Under the pieces are notes generated by a model. That model was given only the letters and a program-made list of their open reading frames with translations. It was not told the origin of the DNA and did no database searches. From positions 1,736,001 to 1,800,000 of the forward strand of contig NZ_CP107549.1 of assembly GCF_025837155.1 (NCBI RefSeq): a stretch of DNA of 64,000 nt, written 5' to 3'. Positions 42,113 to 50,909 of this stretch are shown here, piece after piece; positions within the stretch are counted from its first letter, which is position 1, and the number at the start of each line of letters is the position of its first letter. The stretch is from Pseudomonas sp. Z8(2022) (GTDB lineage: Bacteria > Pseudomonadota > Gammaproteobacteria > Pseudomonadales > Pseudomonadaceae). The position numbers and the translations under genes are program-made.

Positions 42113-43168
42113 ATGAATACCCTGTTTCTGCATTGCCGCCCCGGTTTCGAGGGGGAGGTTTGCGCCGAGATCACCGACCTTGCGGCGCGTCTTGACGTGC
42201 CGGGCTACTCCCGGGCCAAGCCCGGCAGCGCTTGCGCCGAGTTCGTCTGCAGCGAGGCGGCCGATAGCGAACGGCTGATGCGCAGTGTGCGTTTCAACCA
42301 GTTGATCTTCCCGCGGCAGTGGGCGCGCGGTGCGTTCGTCAGCCTGCCGGAAAGCGATCGTATCAGCGTGTTGCTCGATGCCCTGGCTGACTACCCGGTG
42401 TGCGGCAGCCTGTGGCTGGAAGTGGTGGATACCAACGAGGGCAAGGAAGTCTCCACCTTCTGCAAGAAGTTCGAGGCGCCGCTGCGCAAGGCGCTGCTCA
42501 AGGCCGGCAAGCTGGTGGATGACGCCAAGAAGCCGCGCCTGCTGCTGACTTTCAAGAGTGGCCGCGAGGTGTTTGCCGGCATCGCCGAGGCGGACAACCA
42601 GGCGATGTGGCCGATGGGCATCCCGCGCCTGAAGTTTCCGCGTGAGGCACCGAGCCGCTCCACGCTCAAGCTGGAGGAGGCCTGGCACCACTTCATCCCG
42701 CGTGAGCAGTGGGATCAGCGCCTGGCGCCGGGCATGACCGCCGTGGATCTGGGGGCCGCGCCAGGTGGTTGGACCTGGCAGCTGGTCAATCGGGAAATTC
42801 GCGTGACTGCCGTGGACAACGGGCCGATGGCCGAAAGCCTGATGTACTCGGGGTTCGTGGTGCACCAGCGCGCCGATGGTTTCACCTTCCGCCCGCGGCA
42901 TCCGGTGCACTGGATGGTTTGCGACATCGTCGAAAAACCGGCACGTACCGCAGCGATGATCGAGACCTGGCTGGGCGAAGGGCTGTGTCGCGAGGCGGTG
43001 GTCAATCTCAAACTGCCGATGAAACAGCGTTACGCCGAAGTGCGACGCCTGCTCGATCGCATCGAGTCGGGGCTGGCCGAACGCGGCCTGAAGGTCGGCA
43101 TCGGTTGCAAGCAGCTCTATCACGACCGCGAGGAAGTCACCTGCCATCTGCGTCGGCATGGCAAGTGA
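42113..43168 (+). CDS. rlmM: 23S rRNA 2'-O-ribose methyltransferase RlmM
   Basis: The 351-residue enzyme methylates the 2'-OH of C2498 in 23S rRNA. It has an N-terminal THUMP-like domain (MNTLFLHCRPGFEGEVCAEITDLAARL) and a C-terminal Rossmann methyltransferase with the SAM motif GMTAVDLGAAPGGWTWQLVNREIRVTAVDNG (about residues 205-235) and catalytic K-D-K-E-type residues, including NLKLPMKQRY (about 303). A strong GAGGAGA lies before the ATG. Divergent from acnA, with 255 bases between. Confidence 0.95.
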   Translation: MNTLFLHCRPGFEGEVCAEITDLAARLDVPGYSRAKPGSACAEFVCSEAADSERLMRSVRFNQLIFPRQWARGAFVSLPESDRISVLLDALADYPVCGSLWLEVVDTNEGKEVSTFCKKFEAPLRKALLKAGKLVDDAKKPRLLLTFKSGREVFAGIAEADNQAMWPMGIPRLKFPREAPSRSTLKLEEAWHHFIPREQWDQRLAPGMTAVDLGAAPGGWTWQLVNREIRVTAVDNGPMAESLMYSGFVVHQRADGFTFRPRHPVHWMVCDIVEKPARTAAMIETWLGEGLCREAVVNLKLPMKQRYAEVRRLLDRIESGLAERGLKVGIGCKQLYHDREEVTCHLRRHGK

Positions 43169-43327
43169 AGGTGTGGAGCGGGCGTAGGCATCCGTCCGGC
43201 CCCGAATCTGCAATCGCGATAAAGGCGTCGGCGATGTAGACGTGCGAACCCGCCATGTTGCGCCAGCGCGCAGGTGACCTGGAGGTCAGCTTTGCGCGAC
43301 AATGCGCGCCTGCCTGTGGAGCCCCTT

Positions 43328-43579
43328 ATGTCCGAAGCCCTGACCCTCAATCACGATGACCTGCTCGACGCCAGCGGCCTGAATTGCCCGGAACCGGTGA
43401 TGATGCTGCACAACAAGGTGCGCGACCTGTCGCCGGGCGGCCTGCTCAAGGTGATCGCTACCGATCCGTCGACCCGTCGTGATATTCCCAAGTTTTGCGT
43501 GTTCCTCGGTCACGAACTGCTCGGTCAGGCCGAGGAAGACGGCACCTACCTGTACTGGATTCGCAAGAAGGCCGACTAG
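43328..43579 (+). CDS. tusA: TusA-family sulfur carrier
   Basis: The 83-residue protein carries the TusA signature [53 protein letters not shown], with the persulfide Cys in CPEP (about residue 20). TusA passes sulfur from IscS to the tRNA 2-thiouridine pathway and other acceptors. The ATG at 43328 gives the family N-terminus; an 18-residue extension is unsupported. It stands alone 159 bases after rlmM and is followed by an extragenic repeat. Confidence 0.92.
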   Translation: MSEALTLNHDDLLDASGLNCPEPVMMLHNKVRDLSPGGLLKVIATDPSTRRDIPKFCVFLGHELLGQAEEDGTYLYWIRKKAD

Positions 43580-43590
43580 ACAGTTATCTC

Positions 43591-43658
43591 GTAGGGCGGG
43601 TGCAACCCGCCAAATAGTCGATGTTGTTGGTCGCGATGGCGGGTTACACCCGCCCTAC
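43591..43658. repeat. Extragenic inverted repeat (GTAGGGCGGGT type)
   Basis: GTAGGGCGGGTGCAACCCGCC on the left is matched at the right by GGCGGGTTACACCCGCCCTAC, around 26 bases of spacer. It is another Pseudomonas intergenic repeat class. It lies between the convergent tusA and DUF3080 genes and could act as a terminator structure for both. Confidence 0.75.
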
Positions 43659-43664
43659 GGTTTG

Positions 43665-44723
43665 CTAGCTTTCGCTGTGCCATCCCGCCTGTCCCGGCGC
43701 CAGGCCGCAGCTGTTTAGCAAAGCCTGCCAGGCCTTGACGTGACGCGCCGTGGCTATACGGAAATCCTGCCATAACGAATCCTGTTCGCCGGCCAGTCTC
43801 TGCAGGTGCTCGCGGGTGGTGGTGGGAATACCGTCGATGCGCTGCAATTGCAGCAGCGCCGCCTGCCACTGCTGGCCGCGTTGGTCGACCTGTGCCAGGT
43901 AGGGTTGCAGGCCGCCAGCGTAGAACTTGATGAAGATGTTCTGCAGGATGCGCCCGCGTGGCGTCGCCTGGCCCAGCGGGCAGAGTGGGCGATTGCGCTG
44001 GCGTTGCTCCAGCAGTTCGCTGCCAACGTCTAGGGTGTGGCGCAGGCTGGCCAGGCTGGTAATCAACTGGCCGCCTTGTTCGCTGGCGTAGAGGGCGAAG
44101 AACTGCGGTTCCAGCTCACTGGCGCTCGGTGGTAGTTGCGCGGGCAGGGCGGCGCCGATGCTGGCCAGCCGCTGCAATGCGTCCAGCGCGGCGCTGTCTT
44201 CCAGCGTGTCCACCGGCAAGGCTTTATCAGCGAAACGCAGGTAGTTCTCGAACTCCGGACTGCCGTTCAGCGCATTCCAGAATACTGCAGGCAGTTGCTG
44301 GCGCTTGTCGTTGGCCAGGCGTTGCAGGGTGGCCTTCAGGCTGGAGTCGTCCTGCAGATGAGGCAGGCAGTCATCGATGGCGCGCAGCAGGTCGCCTTCG
44401 TAGCCGAGACGCTGGCTGGGCATAAGCTGTTTGCCCAGGCTGCTGTTGCGCTGACTGATCAACTGCTGCAGGTGCGGGCAGCGCCGCGCATCGATCAGCA
44501 GATCGAGCAGGCCGATACGCAGTTCTGGAAGTTCCACAAGCCGCTCACGCCGGGCCGGCAGTCGGTACTGGCTGGCGCTGCGGCTGTCGAAGGTGCTGAA
44601 GTCGCCTGAGTCGAGCGAGCGCTGCAGGCGTTCGAGGTAATCGCTCTGCAGGGCCAGGCCATCGTTGGCCGGGCCGCAGCCAGCGAGCAGCAGGAGGCAG
44701 AGAATCAGAGCAGGTCGCAACAT
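43665..44723 (-). CDS. DUF3080-family lipoprotein
   Basis: The 352-residue protein has a lipoprotein signal peptide with lipobox LLLAG before Cys16 (MLRPALILCLLLLAGCGPAND). The remainder is helical and matches the DUF3080 group of gammaproteobacteria (YLERLQRSLD, RLGYEGDLLRAIDDCLPHL, FWNALNGSPEFENYLRF and KFYAGGLQPYLAQVDQRGQQW). Function is unknown; it should sit in the outer membrane or periplasm. It follows the MATE transporter gene by 38 bases on the same strand and may be co-transcribed with it. Confidence 0.82.
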   Translation of the reverse strand: MLRPALILCLLLLAGCGPANDGLALQSDYLERLQRSLDSGDFSTFDSRSASQYRLPARRERLVELPELRIGLLDLLIDARRCPHLQQLISQRNSSLGKQLMPSQRLGYEGDLLRAIDDCLPHLQDDSSLKATLQRLANDKRQQLPAVFWNALNGSPEFENYLRFADKALPVDTLEDSAALDALQRLASIGAALPAQLPPSASELEPQFFALYASEQGGQLITSLASLRHTLDVGSELLEQRQRNRPLCPLGQATPRGRILQNIFIKFYAGGLQPYLAQVDQRGQQWQAALLQLQRIDGIPTTTREHLQRLAGEQDSLWQDFRIATARHVKAWQALLNSCGLAPGQAGWHSES

Positions 44724-44761
44724 GCCCCCAGTCTAGAGCTGATCTGCTGCCCATCCAATGC

Positions 44762-46135
44762 TCAGGCGACCTGGCGAATGCGCTTGCGAGCGCTGCGTGC
44801 CAGACGCACGGTGAGCATTGCTGCAGCGCAGGTCAGGCCCACCACCAGACCTTGCCAGAGGCCACTGGGGCCGCTCGGTTCGCCGAGCAGGTCGGACAGC
44901 CCCAGCGCATACCCCACCGGCAGGCCGATGCCCCAGTAGGCGAACAGGGTCAGCAACATGGTGATGCGCGTGTCCTGATAGCCGCGCAGCGCGCCGGCCG
45001 CCGTCACCTGGATGGCGTCGGAGAACTGGAACAGTGCCGAATAGACGATCAGCGTCGCCGCCATGGCGATCACGGTCTTGTCCGGCGTGTAGATCTGCGC
45101 AATCTGCTCGCGCAGCAGGAACATCAGGCTTGCCGACACACAGGCATAGCCCAGCGCGGCGCCCATGCTCACACCGGCGGCGAAGCGCGCCTCACGCGGC
45201 TGGCCGCGGCCCAGTGCCTGGCCGACGCGTACCGTGGCGGCCATGGCCAGGGAGTAGGGGATCATGAACACCATGGAGCTGAAATTCAGGGCGATCTGGT
45301 GTCCGGCCACCACGGTGGCACCGAGCCCTCCGATCAGCAGGGCGATTACCGCGAAGATGCTCGATTCGGCGAACACCGCCACGCCGATCGGCACGCCGAT
45401 GCCCAGCAGGCGTTTGATCACCGCCCACCGTGGCCAGTCGAAACGGGCGAACAGGGCACTGGCGCGGTAGTAGGGCGCCCACTTAACCCATACCAGCATG
45501 CCGATCAGCATGAAGCCCATCACCAGTGCCGTCGCCCAGCCGCAGCCTACGCCGCCCATGGCCGGCAGCCCGAGCTTGCCGTAGATGAAGATGTAGTTGG
45601 CGGGGATGTTGAGCAGCAGGCCGATAATGCCCAGCACCATGCTTGGACGGGTGTGGCCCAGGCCATCGCTGAAGCAGCGCAGTACGTGATACAGCGCCAC
45701 TGCCGGAAAACCGCAGGCCACGGCACGCAGGTAACCCATGGCCGGAGTGACCAGGGCCGGGTCGACGTCCATGGTGCGCAGGATGAACTCGGCATTCCAC
45801 AGCAGCGTAGCGGCGCTGCCGCCCACCGCCAGTGCCAGCCACAGCGCCTGGCGTACCAGCGGGCCGATGGCAGCCTCCTCACCGGCACCAAAGCGCTGCG
45901 CCACCTTGGGCGTGGTGGCCAGCAGGATGCCGGTCATCAGCAGGAATACCGGTACCCAGATCGAGTTGCCCAGCGCCACGGCCGCCAGGTCCTGCGGGCT
46001 GACGCGCCCGGCCATCAGCGTATCGACGAAGCCCATGGCGGTATGCGCCAGCTGAGCGATGATAATGGGCGTGGCCAGAATGAGCAGGCTGCGCAGCTCC
46101 GTGCGCACGCGAGCAAGGCGGGTGTCGGCAGACAT
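44762..46135 (-). CDS. norM: MATE-family multidrug exporter (NorM type)
   Basis: The 457-residue inner-membrane protein has 12 hydrophobic segments in two homologous halves, as in cation-coupled MATE exporters. N-terminal landmarks are LLILATPIIIAQLAHTAMGFVDTLMAGRVSPQDLAAVALGNSIWVPVFLLMTGILLATTPKVAQRFGAG, with the conserved Asp in the first helix region. The second half has GVAVFAESSIFAVIALLIGGLGATVVAGHQIALNFSSMVFMIPYSLAMAATVRVGQALG. It should export cationic drugs using Na+ or H+. The ATG at 46135 is chosen; a frame running 393 codons further overlaps pdxB antisense and is spurious. Confidence 0.92.
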   Translation of the reverse strand: MSADTRLARVRTELRSLLILATPIIIAQLAHTAMGFVDTLMAGRVSPQDLAAVALGNSIWVPVFLLMTGILLATTPKVAQRFGAGEEAAIGPLVRQALWLALAVGGSAATLLWNAEFILRTMDVDPALVTPAMGYLRAVACGFPAVALYHVLRCFSDGLGHTRPSMVLGIIGLLLNIPANYIFIYGKLGLPAMGGVGCGWATALVMGFMLIGMLVWVKWAPYYRASALFARFDWPRWAVIKRLLGIGVPIGVAVFAESSIFAVIALLIGGLGATVVAGHQIALNFSSMVFMIPYSLAMAATVRVGQALGRGQPREARFAAGVSMGAALGYACVSASLMFLLREQIAQIYTPDKTVIAMAATLIVYSALFQFSDAIQVTAAGALRGYQDTRITMLLTLFAYWGIGLPVGYALGLSDLLGEPSGPSGLWQGLVVGLTCAAAMLTVRLARSARKRIRQVA

Positions 46136-46285
46136 TTGGTTTCTTCGGGATGACAGGAAACCGCGTAGTCTACGCCTTGACGCGGCGGTCAGAAAAGCGC
46201 GGCTTGAGGTTCTGCCAGGCGCCTCGCGGGGCGACGCTGGCGGCCGCACTGGCTTAGAATGGCGACCTGCCCGATGGAGCTTGCC

Positions 46286-47416
46286 ATGCACATAGTCGCC
46301 GACGAAAACATTCCCCTGCTCGATGAGTTCTTCGCTGCGTTCGGCAGCATCCGCCGTTTGCCTGGGCGAGCCATAAGCGCGGCCGACGTACGCGATGCCG
46401 ACCTGCTGCTGGTGCGCTCGGTGACGCGGGTGAATCGTGCCTTGCTCGAAGGCAGCCGGGTTCGTTTCGTCGGCACCTGCACCATCGGCACCGATCATCT
46501 GGACCTTGATTACTTTGCCGAGGCCGGCATTGCCTGGAGCAGTGCGCCGGGCTGCAATGCCCGCGGCGTGGTGGATTACGTGCTGGGCAGCGTGCTGACC
46601 CTGGCTGAGCGGGAAGGCGTCGATCCGGCGGCACGTATCTACGGAGTGGTCGGGGCGGGGCAGGTCGGCGGGCGTCTGGTCGATCTGCTGCGTGGTCTCG
46701 GCTGGCAGGTGCGGGTGTGCGATCCGCCACGCCAGGCGGCCGAGGGTGGCGATTTCGTCAGCCTGGAGCGAATCATCGAAGAATGCGACGTGATCAGCCT
46801 GCATACGCCGCTGGACGCTTCGACGCACCATCTGTTCGATGCGGCTCGCCTGGCGACGTTGAACGCGGGCACCTGGCTGATCAATGCCAGCCGCGGTGCG
46901 GTGGTGGACAACGCGGCGCTGCGCGCGCTGCTGCCGCAGAGGCCCGATCTGAAGGCGGTGCTGGACGTGTGGGAAGGTGAACCTCAGGCCGATGTCGAAC
47001 TGGCGACCCTGTGTCAGTTGGCGACGCCGCATATCGCCGGTTACAGCCTCGACGGCAAGCTGCGCGGCACGGCGCAGATCTATCAGGCCTGCTGCCGTGT
47101 GCTGGGCGTACCTGAGCAGGTGAGTCTGGACGAGCTTCTGCCGGCCCCCTGGCTCAGCGAAGTGAGCATCGACGGCAGTGCCGATCCGGCCTGGGCTCTG
47201 ACTAGCCTGTGCCGCGCGGTCTACGAACCGCGCCGCGACGATGCGGATTTTCGCCGTAGCCTGGTCGGCGATGCCGAGGCCCGTCGTGCTGCATTCGACC
47301 GCCTGCGCAAGCATTACCCGATGCGTCGCGAGATCGATGGATTGCGCGTGCGGATCGAGGGCGATTCAGCGCCACTGGCCGGCCTGATCAGAGCCCTGGG
47401 GGCCACTGTTCTGTAG
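46286..47416 (+). CDS. pdxB: Erythronate-4-phosphate dehydrogenase
   Basis: The 376-residue enzyme oxidises 4-phosphoerythronate in pyridoxal phosphate synthesis. It belongs to the D-2-hydroxyacid dehydrogenases: the NAD site is [30 protein letters not shown] (about residues 116-145), catalytic residues are in [14 protein letters not shown] (Arg about 206), WEGEPQAD (Glu) and [17 protein letters not shown] (His about 253), and the C-terminal PdxB dimerisation domain follows. It starts [20 protein letters not shown], as in the family, with GGAGC upstream. It is divergent from norM and ends at a terminator. Confidence 0.95.
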   Translation: MHIVADENIPLLDEFFAAFGSIRRLPGRAISAADVRDADLLLVRSVTRVNRALLEGSRVRFVGTCTIGTDHLDLDYFAEAGIAWSSAPGCNARGVVDYVLGSVLTLAEREGVDPAARIYGVVGAGQVGGRLVDLLRGLGWQVRVCDPPRQAAEGGDFVSLERIIEECDVISLHTPLDASTHHLFDAARLATLNAGTWLINASRGAVVDNAALRALLPQRPDLKAVLDVWEGEPQADVELATLCQLATPHIAGYSLDGKLRGTAQIYQACCRVLGVPEQVSLDELLPAPWLSEVSIDGSADPAWALTSLCRAVYEPRRDDADFRRSLVGDAEARRAAFDRLRKHYPMRREIDGLRVRIEGDSAPLAGLIRALGATVL

Positions 47417-47446
47417 AGGCCGCGGCGCCTACGGCGCTGCTCGCTC

Positions 47447-47474
47447 ATAAGGCGCTATCCATGCGCCTTATTTT
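47447..47474 (+). terminator. Terminator of pdxB
   Basis: ATAAGGCGC and GCGCCTTAT form a 9-base stem around TATCCAT, followed by TTTG, 30 bases after the pdxB stop. It separates pdxB from the peroxidase-ospR unit. Confidence 0.75.
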
Positions 47475-47480
47475 GTGCTT

Positions 47481-47502
47481 ATTAAATTGCATGCAATTTA
47501 AT
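47481..47502. promoter_or_regulatory. Perfect 22-base palindrome before the peroxidase-ospR genes
   Basis: The arm ATTAAATTGCA is followed immediately by its exact complement, giving a 22-base perfect palindrome in an AT-rich stretch about 47 bases upstream of the peroxidase start. AATTG...CAATT palindromes are the kind of site bound by OhrR-type MarR proteins, and the operon encodes one. It is therefore the likely autoregulatory operator. Confidence 0.7.
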
Positions 47503-47548
47503 TGCTCACTATTTTATTTGTCACTTCCAATCCATCAGGACGATTCCC

Positions 47549-48034
47549 ATGAGCAACGCGCTTTTCGATATCCCGGTCACCACCATCAAGGGCGAGCAGA
47601 AGACCCTGGCCGATTTCGGCGGCAAGGCGGTGCTGGTGGTCAATACCGCCAGCAAATGCGGTTTCACCCCGCAGTACAAGGGCCTGGAAAACGTCTGGCA
47701 GCAATACAAGGACAAGGGGCTGGTGGTGTTGGGCTTTCCCTGCAACCAGTTCGGCAAGCAGGAGCCGGGCGACGAGGGTGCCATCTCCGAGTTCTGCGAG
47801 CTGAACTTCGGCGTCAGCTTCCCGCTGTTCAAGAAGGTCGAGGTCAACGGTGCCGGTGCCCATCCGCTGTTCGTGCAACTGAAGAAGCGTGCACCCGGTC
47901 TGCTGGGTAGCCAGGGCATCAAGTGGAACTTCACCAAGTTCCTGATCGGCAAGGATGGCCAGGTGGTCAAGCGTTTTGCCCCGACCACCAAGCCGGAAGA
48001 GCTGAGCAGCGAGATCGAAGCGCTGCTGAAATGA
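47549..48034 (+). CDS. Glutathione peroxidase family protein (BtuE type)
   Basis: The 161-residue thiol peroxidase reduces hydrogen and organic peroxides. The catalytic Cys replaces selenocysteine in VLVVNTASKCGFTPQYKGLE (Cys about residue 36). The partner Gln lies in VVLGFPCNQFGKQEPGDE, which also holds the resolving Cys, and the Trp in GIKWNFTKFLIGKDGQVVKRF. It probably works with thioredoxin or glutathione. AGGA precedes the ATG. The next gene, an OhrR-like regulator, starts inside its stop codon (ATGA), so the pair is one operon. In P. aeruginosa, as I recall, the equivalent pair is gpx and ospR. Confidence 0.92.
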   Translation: MSNALFDIPVTTIKGEQKTLADFGGKAVLVVNTASKCGFTPQYKGLENVWQQYKDKGLVVLGFPCNQFGKQEPGDEGAISEFCELNFGVSFPLFKKVEVNGAGAHPLFVQLKKRAPGLLGSQGIKWNFTKFLIGKDGQVVKRFAPTTKPEELSSEIEALLK

Positions 48035-48489
48035 CCGCATTCGATACCTCCACGCTGCAGCTGGACAACCAGCTGTGCTTCAAGCTCTACGCTGCCTCGC
48101 GCGCAGTGACCCGTGCCTACAAGCCGATGCTCGATAGCCTCGGCCTGACCTATCCGCAGTATCTGGTGATGCTGGTGCTGTGGGAGTGGCAGGAGCGTGC
48201 GCCCGAGCAGCCGACGCTCAAGGCTCTCGGTGAGCGTTTGCAGCTGGATTCGGGCACCCTGACCCCGTTGCTCAAGCGCCTGGAGCAGATGGGGCTGGTG
48301 CAACGCCGTCGGGCACAGGCGGACGAGCGCGAGGTGCATCTGGCGCTGAGCGAGACTGGCAGTGCGTTAAGGGCGCAGGTCCCGCCGCTGAGGGCGCGGT
48401 TGCTGTGCCAGTTCGATGATCAGGATCTGCTGGAGATGGAAGGGCTGCGGCGCAGCCTGGATCGCCTGCTGATGCGGCTCAGCGAGTGA
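48031..48489 (+). CDS. ospR: MarR/OhrR-family peroxide-sensing regulator OspR
   Basis: The 152-residue repressor carries the OhrR sensing site LDNQLCFKLYAASRAVTRAYKPMLDSLGLTYPQYLVMLVLWE, with reactive Cys16, and the winged helix LGERLQLDSGTLTPLLKRLEQMGLVQRRRAQADEREVHLALSETG (about residues 66-110). A second Cys at about 126 matches the position used by two-Cys OhrR proteins to form a disulfide on oxidation. It overlaps the peroxidase gene by four bases, and its 3' end overlaps the convergent sagS gene by 11 bases. The name rests on gene order (peroxidase-ospR-sagS) as I recall it from P. aeruginosa. Confidence 0.88.
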   Translation: MTAFDTSTLQLDNQLCFKLYAASRAVTRAYKPMLDSLGLTYPQYLVMLVLWEWQERAPEQPTLKALGERLQLDSGTLTPLLKRLEQMGLVQRRRAQADEREVHLALSETGSALRAQVPPLRARLLCQFDDQDLLEMEGLRRSLDRLLMRLSE

Positions 48490-50800
48490 CCTCGCCGGGC
48501 AGCCAGGTGTCGAGCATGGCCGCCAGTTCTTCTCGACGGAAGGGTTTGGCCAGGTAGTCGTTCATACCGGCTGCGCGGCAGCGTTCGCGCTCGTCGGACA
48601 GCGCATTGGCGGTCAGGGCGACGATGGGCAGTTCCGGCCAGCGGCCATTGCTGCGGATGCGTCGGCTGGCTTCGTAACCATCCATCACCGGCATGTTGCA
48701 GTCCATCAGGATCAGGTCGATGGGCTCCTGCTCCAGTACCTCCAGCGCTTCACCGCCGTGGCTGGCGACCAGCACCTGGTAGCCCAGCTTGGCCAGCATG
48801 CCCTTGGCAACCATCTGGTTGACCGGATTGTCTTCGACCAGCAGCACGCGCGCCGATCTTGCCTGACTGGGTTGGGGCTGGCTGGCGTTGTCCAGGTCGC
48901 CATCGCCGCTCTGCAGAATGTGCCGCAGCACCTGCTGCAGGCCGTTGCGCGCCAGTGGACGGGCGATCTGCAGCAGGGGCATGAGGCGCTGTGCCTGATC
49001 CTGCGGCAGGAAGTTGCCATAGGCCGTGACCAGCAGCACCGGCGTGGTGACCGCTGGACGCATGCTGAACAGGCACTCGGGGCAGTCGCTGATCAGCAGG
49101 TCGGCCTCCACGCCGAGCAGGCTTGCATCGGTATCCAGGCGCTGATAACTCAGACCCCAGACCGGCAGCCACTGGCTGAGCATCTGTTGCAGGCCGCTGC
49201 TGGCCGGGGTCAGCGCGACGATACGCCCCTGCAGAGTCGGCTGCGACGCTGCCGGGGCATGCGCCGGCAGCGGCAGTTCGGCGCAGAACTCACTGCCAAA
49301 GCCCTCTTTCGAGTGCAGGGACAGCTTGCCGTGCATCGCTTCGCAGAGACGCCGCGTAAGCGCCAGGCCGAGCCCGGTGCCGCCGTATTCGCGGGTAATG
49401 CCCACCTCGGCCTGGGCGAAGGGCTGGAAGATACGCGCCTTGGCATCTTCGGCGATGCCGATGCCGGTGTCGCGTACGCGGATACTGATGCCGTCCGTGC
49501 TGCAGGCGACGATCAGATCGACGCGGCCGAAACGGGTGAACTTGAGCGCATTGGACAGCAGGTTGCTGACGATCTGCCGCACTCGGGTCGGATCGCCCAG
49601 CACCTGCGCCGGCAGTGCCGGATCGATCAGGCAGGTCAGTTCAACGGCGCTGGCGGCATTTTGTGACAGCAGGCTGGCGGTTTCCTCGGCGAGTGCGCCG
49701 AGATCGAAGGGGATTTCTTCCAGCTCCAGCTGACCGGCCTCGAATTTGGACAGGTCGAGAATGTCGTTGAGCAGTTCTACCAGCACCTTGCCGGAATCGT
49801 GAGCGATGCCCAGCTGCTGGCGTTGTTCGGCGCTGAGCGGGCCGTCCAGAGCCAGGGCGAGCATACCCAACAGGCCATTGAGCGGCGTACGTATCTCGTG
49901 GCTCATGTTGGCGAGAAAGGCCGAGCGCGCCTGCGCCATGTTCAGTGCAGTGGTTCGTGCCACCTCCAGCTCGTTGTTGGATTGGCTGAGGCGCAGGTTG
50001 GTGGCCTTGAGTTCGGCGGTACGCGCCGAGACGATGTTTTCCAGTTCGCCGAGGTACTGGGTCAGACGGTCTTCGGCGTTGCGTCTCTGCTCGATTTCCC
50101 GGGCGATGTTAGACAGCTGGCGGTTGGTGACCTCGACCAGAATGCCGATCTCATCGCGTTCGTGGCCCTTGGGGCAGGGTACGGCGCGGTGTTGCGGATC
50201 CTGCGGGTTGCGTTGGCTGAGCGCCCGAATCACGTCGGTCAGTGGCCTGGTCAGCATGAAATAGAACAGCACCAGCAAAATCAGTGACAGCAGCAGGCTG
50301 CGAGCGAAGCCGGTGAGCAGGGTCAGCAGCGAGCGCTTGAGGAAATGGCTGCCGAAGGCGTAGGTGTCGATCTCAAGGCGCAGAAAGCCGAGCGCTTCTT
50401 CGGGCGCGTGACTGACGTAGAGCGGGTCCTGGAATGTTCTCTGGGCGCCGAACAGACTGTCGCTGAGGACTCTGTAACGGCTTTCGCTACCCGGTCGGCT
50501 GACGCTGGCCAACACCATGCCGCTGCTGTCGATCAGTTCGGCGCGGGTCACGGCCGGCGAGCGCAGCAGGCCGAGCACCAGCTCCTGGGCCAGCTCGGCG
50601 TCTATGTTGTAGGCGATGCGGGCGGCGGGGTTGTGGCTGATTTCCAGCAACGCGTGAATCTCGCGGTTGATGGAGGCCTCTTCGCTGGCATAATCGATGG
50701 TCACCTGGGTGACGCTCAGCAGCGTGCCAAGGATAAATGCCACCAGCACGGTCAAGCCGGCCTGTTTGAATGACAGGCGATTGGTGAGCGAAATATCCAT
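48479..50800 (-). CDS. sagS: Hybrid sensor histidine kinase SagS
   Basis: The 773-residue membrane kinase has an N-terminal helix (about residues 12-35), a periplasmic sensor region (to about 160), a second membrane segment (about 160-185), HAMP-like and coiled-coil linkers, a HisKA domain with phospho-His in MSHEIRTPLNG (about 301), an ATPase domain (NLLSNALKFT, DTGIGI and GGTGLGLALTRRLCEAM) and a receiver (VLLVEDNPVNQ, MDCNMPVMDG and YLAKPF) at the end. A degenerate receiver-like stretch precedes it. In P. aeruginosa SagS governs the planktonic-to-biofilm switch via HptB and BfiS. The ATG at 50800 has no clear ribosome-binding site; one 13 codons earlier is possible. Confidence 0.88.
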   Translation of the reverse strand: MDISLTNRLSFKQAGLTVLVAFILGTLLSVTQVTIDYASEEASINREIHALLEISHNPAARIAYNIDAELAQELVLGLLRSPAVTRAELIDSSGMVLASVSRPGSESRYRVLSDSLFGAQRTFQDPLYVSHAPEEALGFLRLEIDTYAFGSHFLKRSLLTLLTGFARSLLLSLILLVLFYFMLTRPLTDVIRALSQRNPQDPQHRAVPCPKGHERDEIGILVEVTNRQLSNIAREIEQRRNAEDRLTQYLGELENIVSARTAELKATNLRLSQSNNELEVARTTALNMAQARSAFLANMSHEIRTPLNGLLGMLALALDGPLSAEQRQQLGIAHDSGKVLVELLNDILDLSKFEAGQLELEEIPFDLGALAEETASLLSQNAASAVELTCLIDPALPAQVLGDPTRVRQIVSNLLSNALKFTRFGRVDLIVACSTDGISIRVRDTGIGIAEDAKARIFQPFAQAEVGITREYGGTGLGLALTRRLCEAMHGKLSLHSKEGFGSEFCAELPLPAHAPAASQPTLQGRIVALTPASSGLQQMLSQWLPVWGLSYQRLDTDASLLGVEADLLISDCPECLFSMRPAVTTPVLLVTAYGNFLPQDQAQRLMPLLQIARPLARNGLQQVLRHILQSGDGDLDNASQPQPSQARSARVLLVEDNPVNQMVAKGMLAKLGYQVLVASHGGEALEVLEQEPIDLILMDCNMPVMDGYEASRRIRSNGRWPELPIVALTANALSDERERCRAAGMNDYLAKPFRREELAAMLDTWLPGEVTR

Positions 50801-50909
50801 AAATGCGTGCGTTAGTCTCTGATCCTTGGCGCCTGCCAAGCATAGCTGATAGCGACCCCGTACCGGCAGAGTCTGCGCGTGCAGCTCTGCGCAAAAGGAG
50901 TAGTAGATC

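Noticed and set aside
43591-43658. Inverted repeats considered as a CRISPR array or attachment site
   Set aside because: There is only one paired unit, no regular spacers and no cas or integrase gene nearby.
46136-47314. The 393-codon upstream extension of norM
   Set aside because: It lies antisense to pdxB. MATE proteins are about 450-460 residues, which the ATG at 46135 gives.
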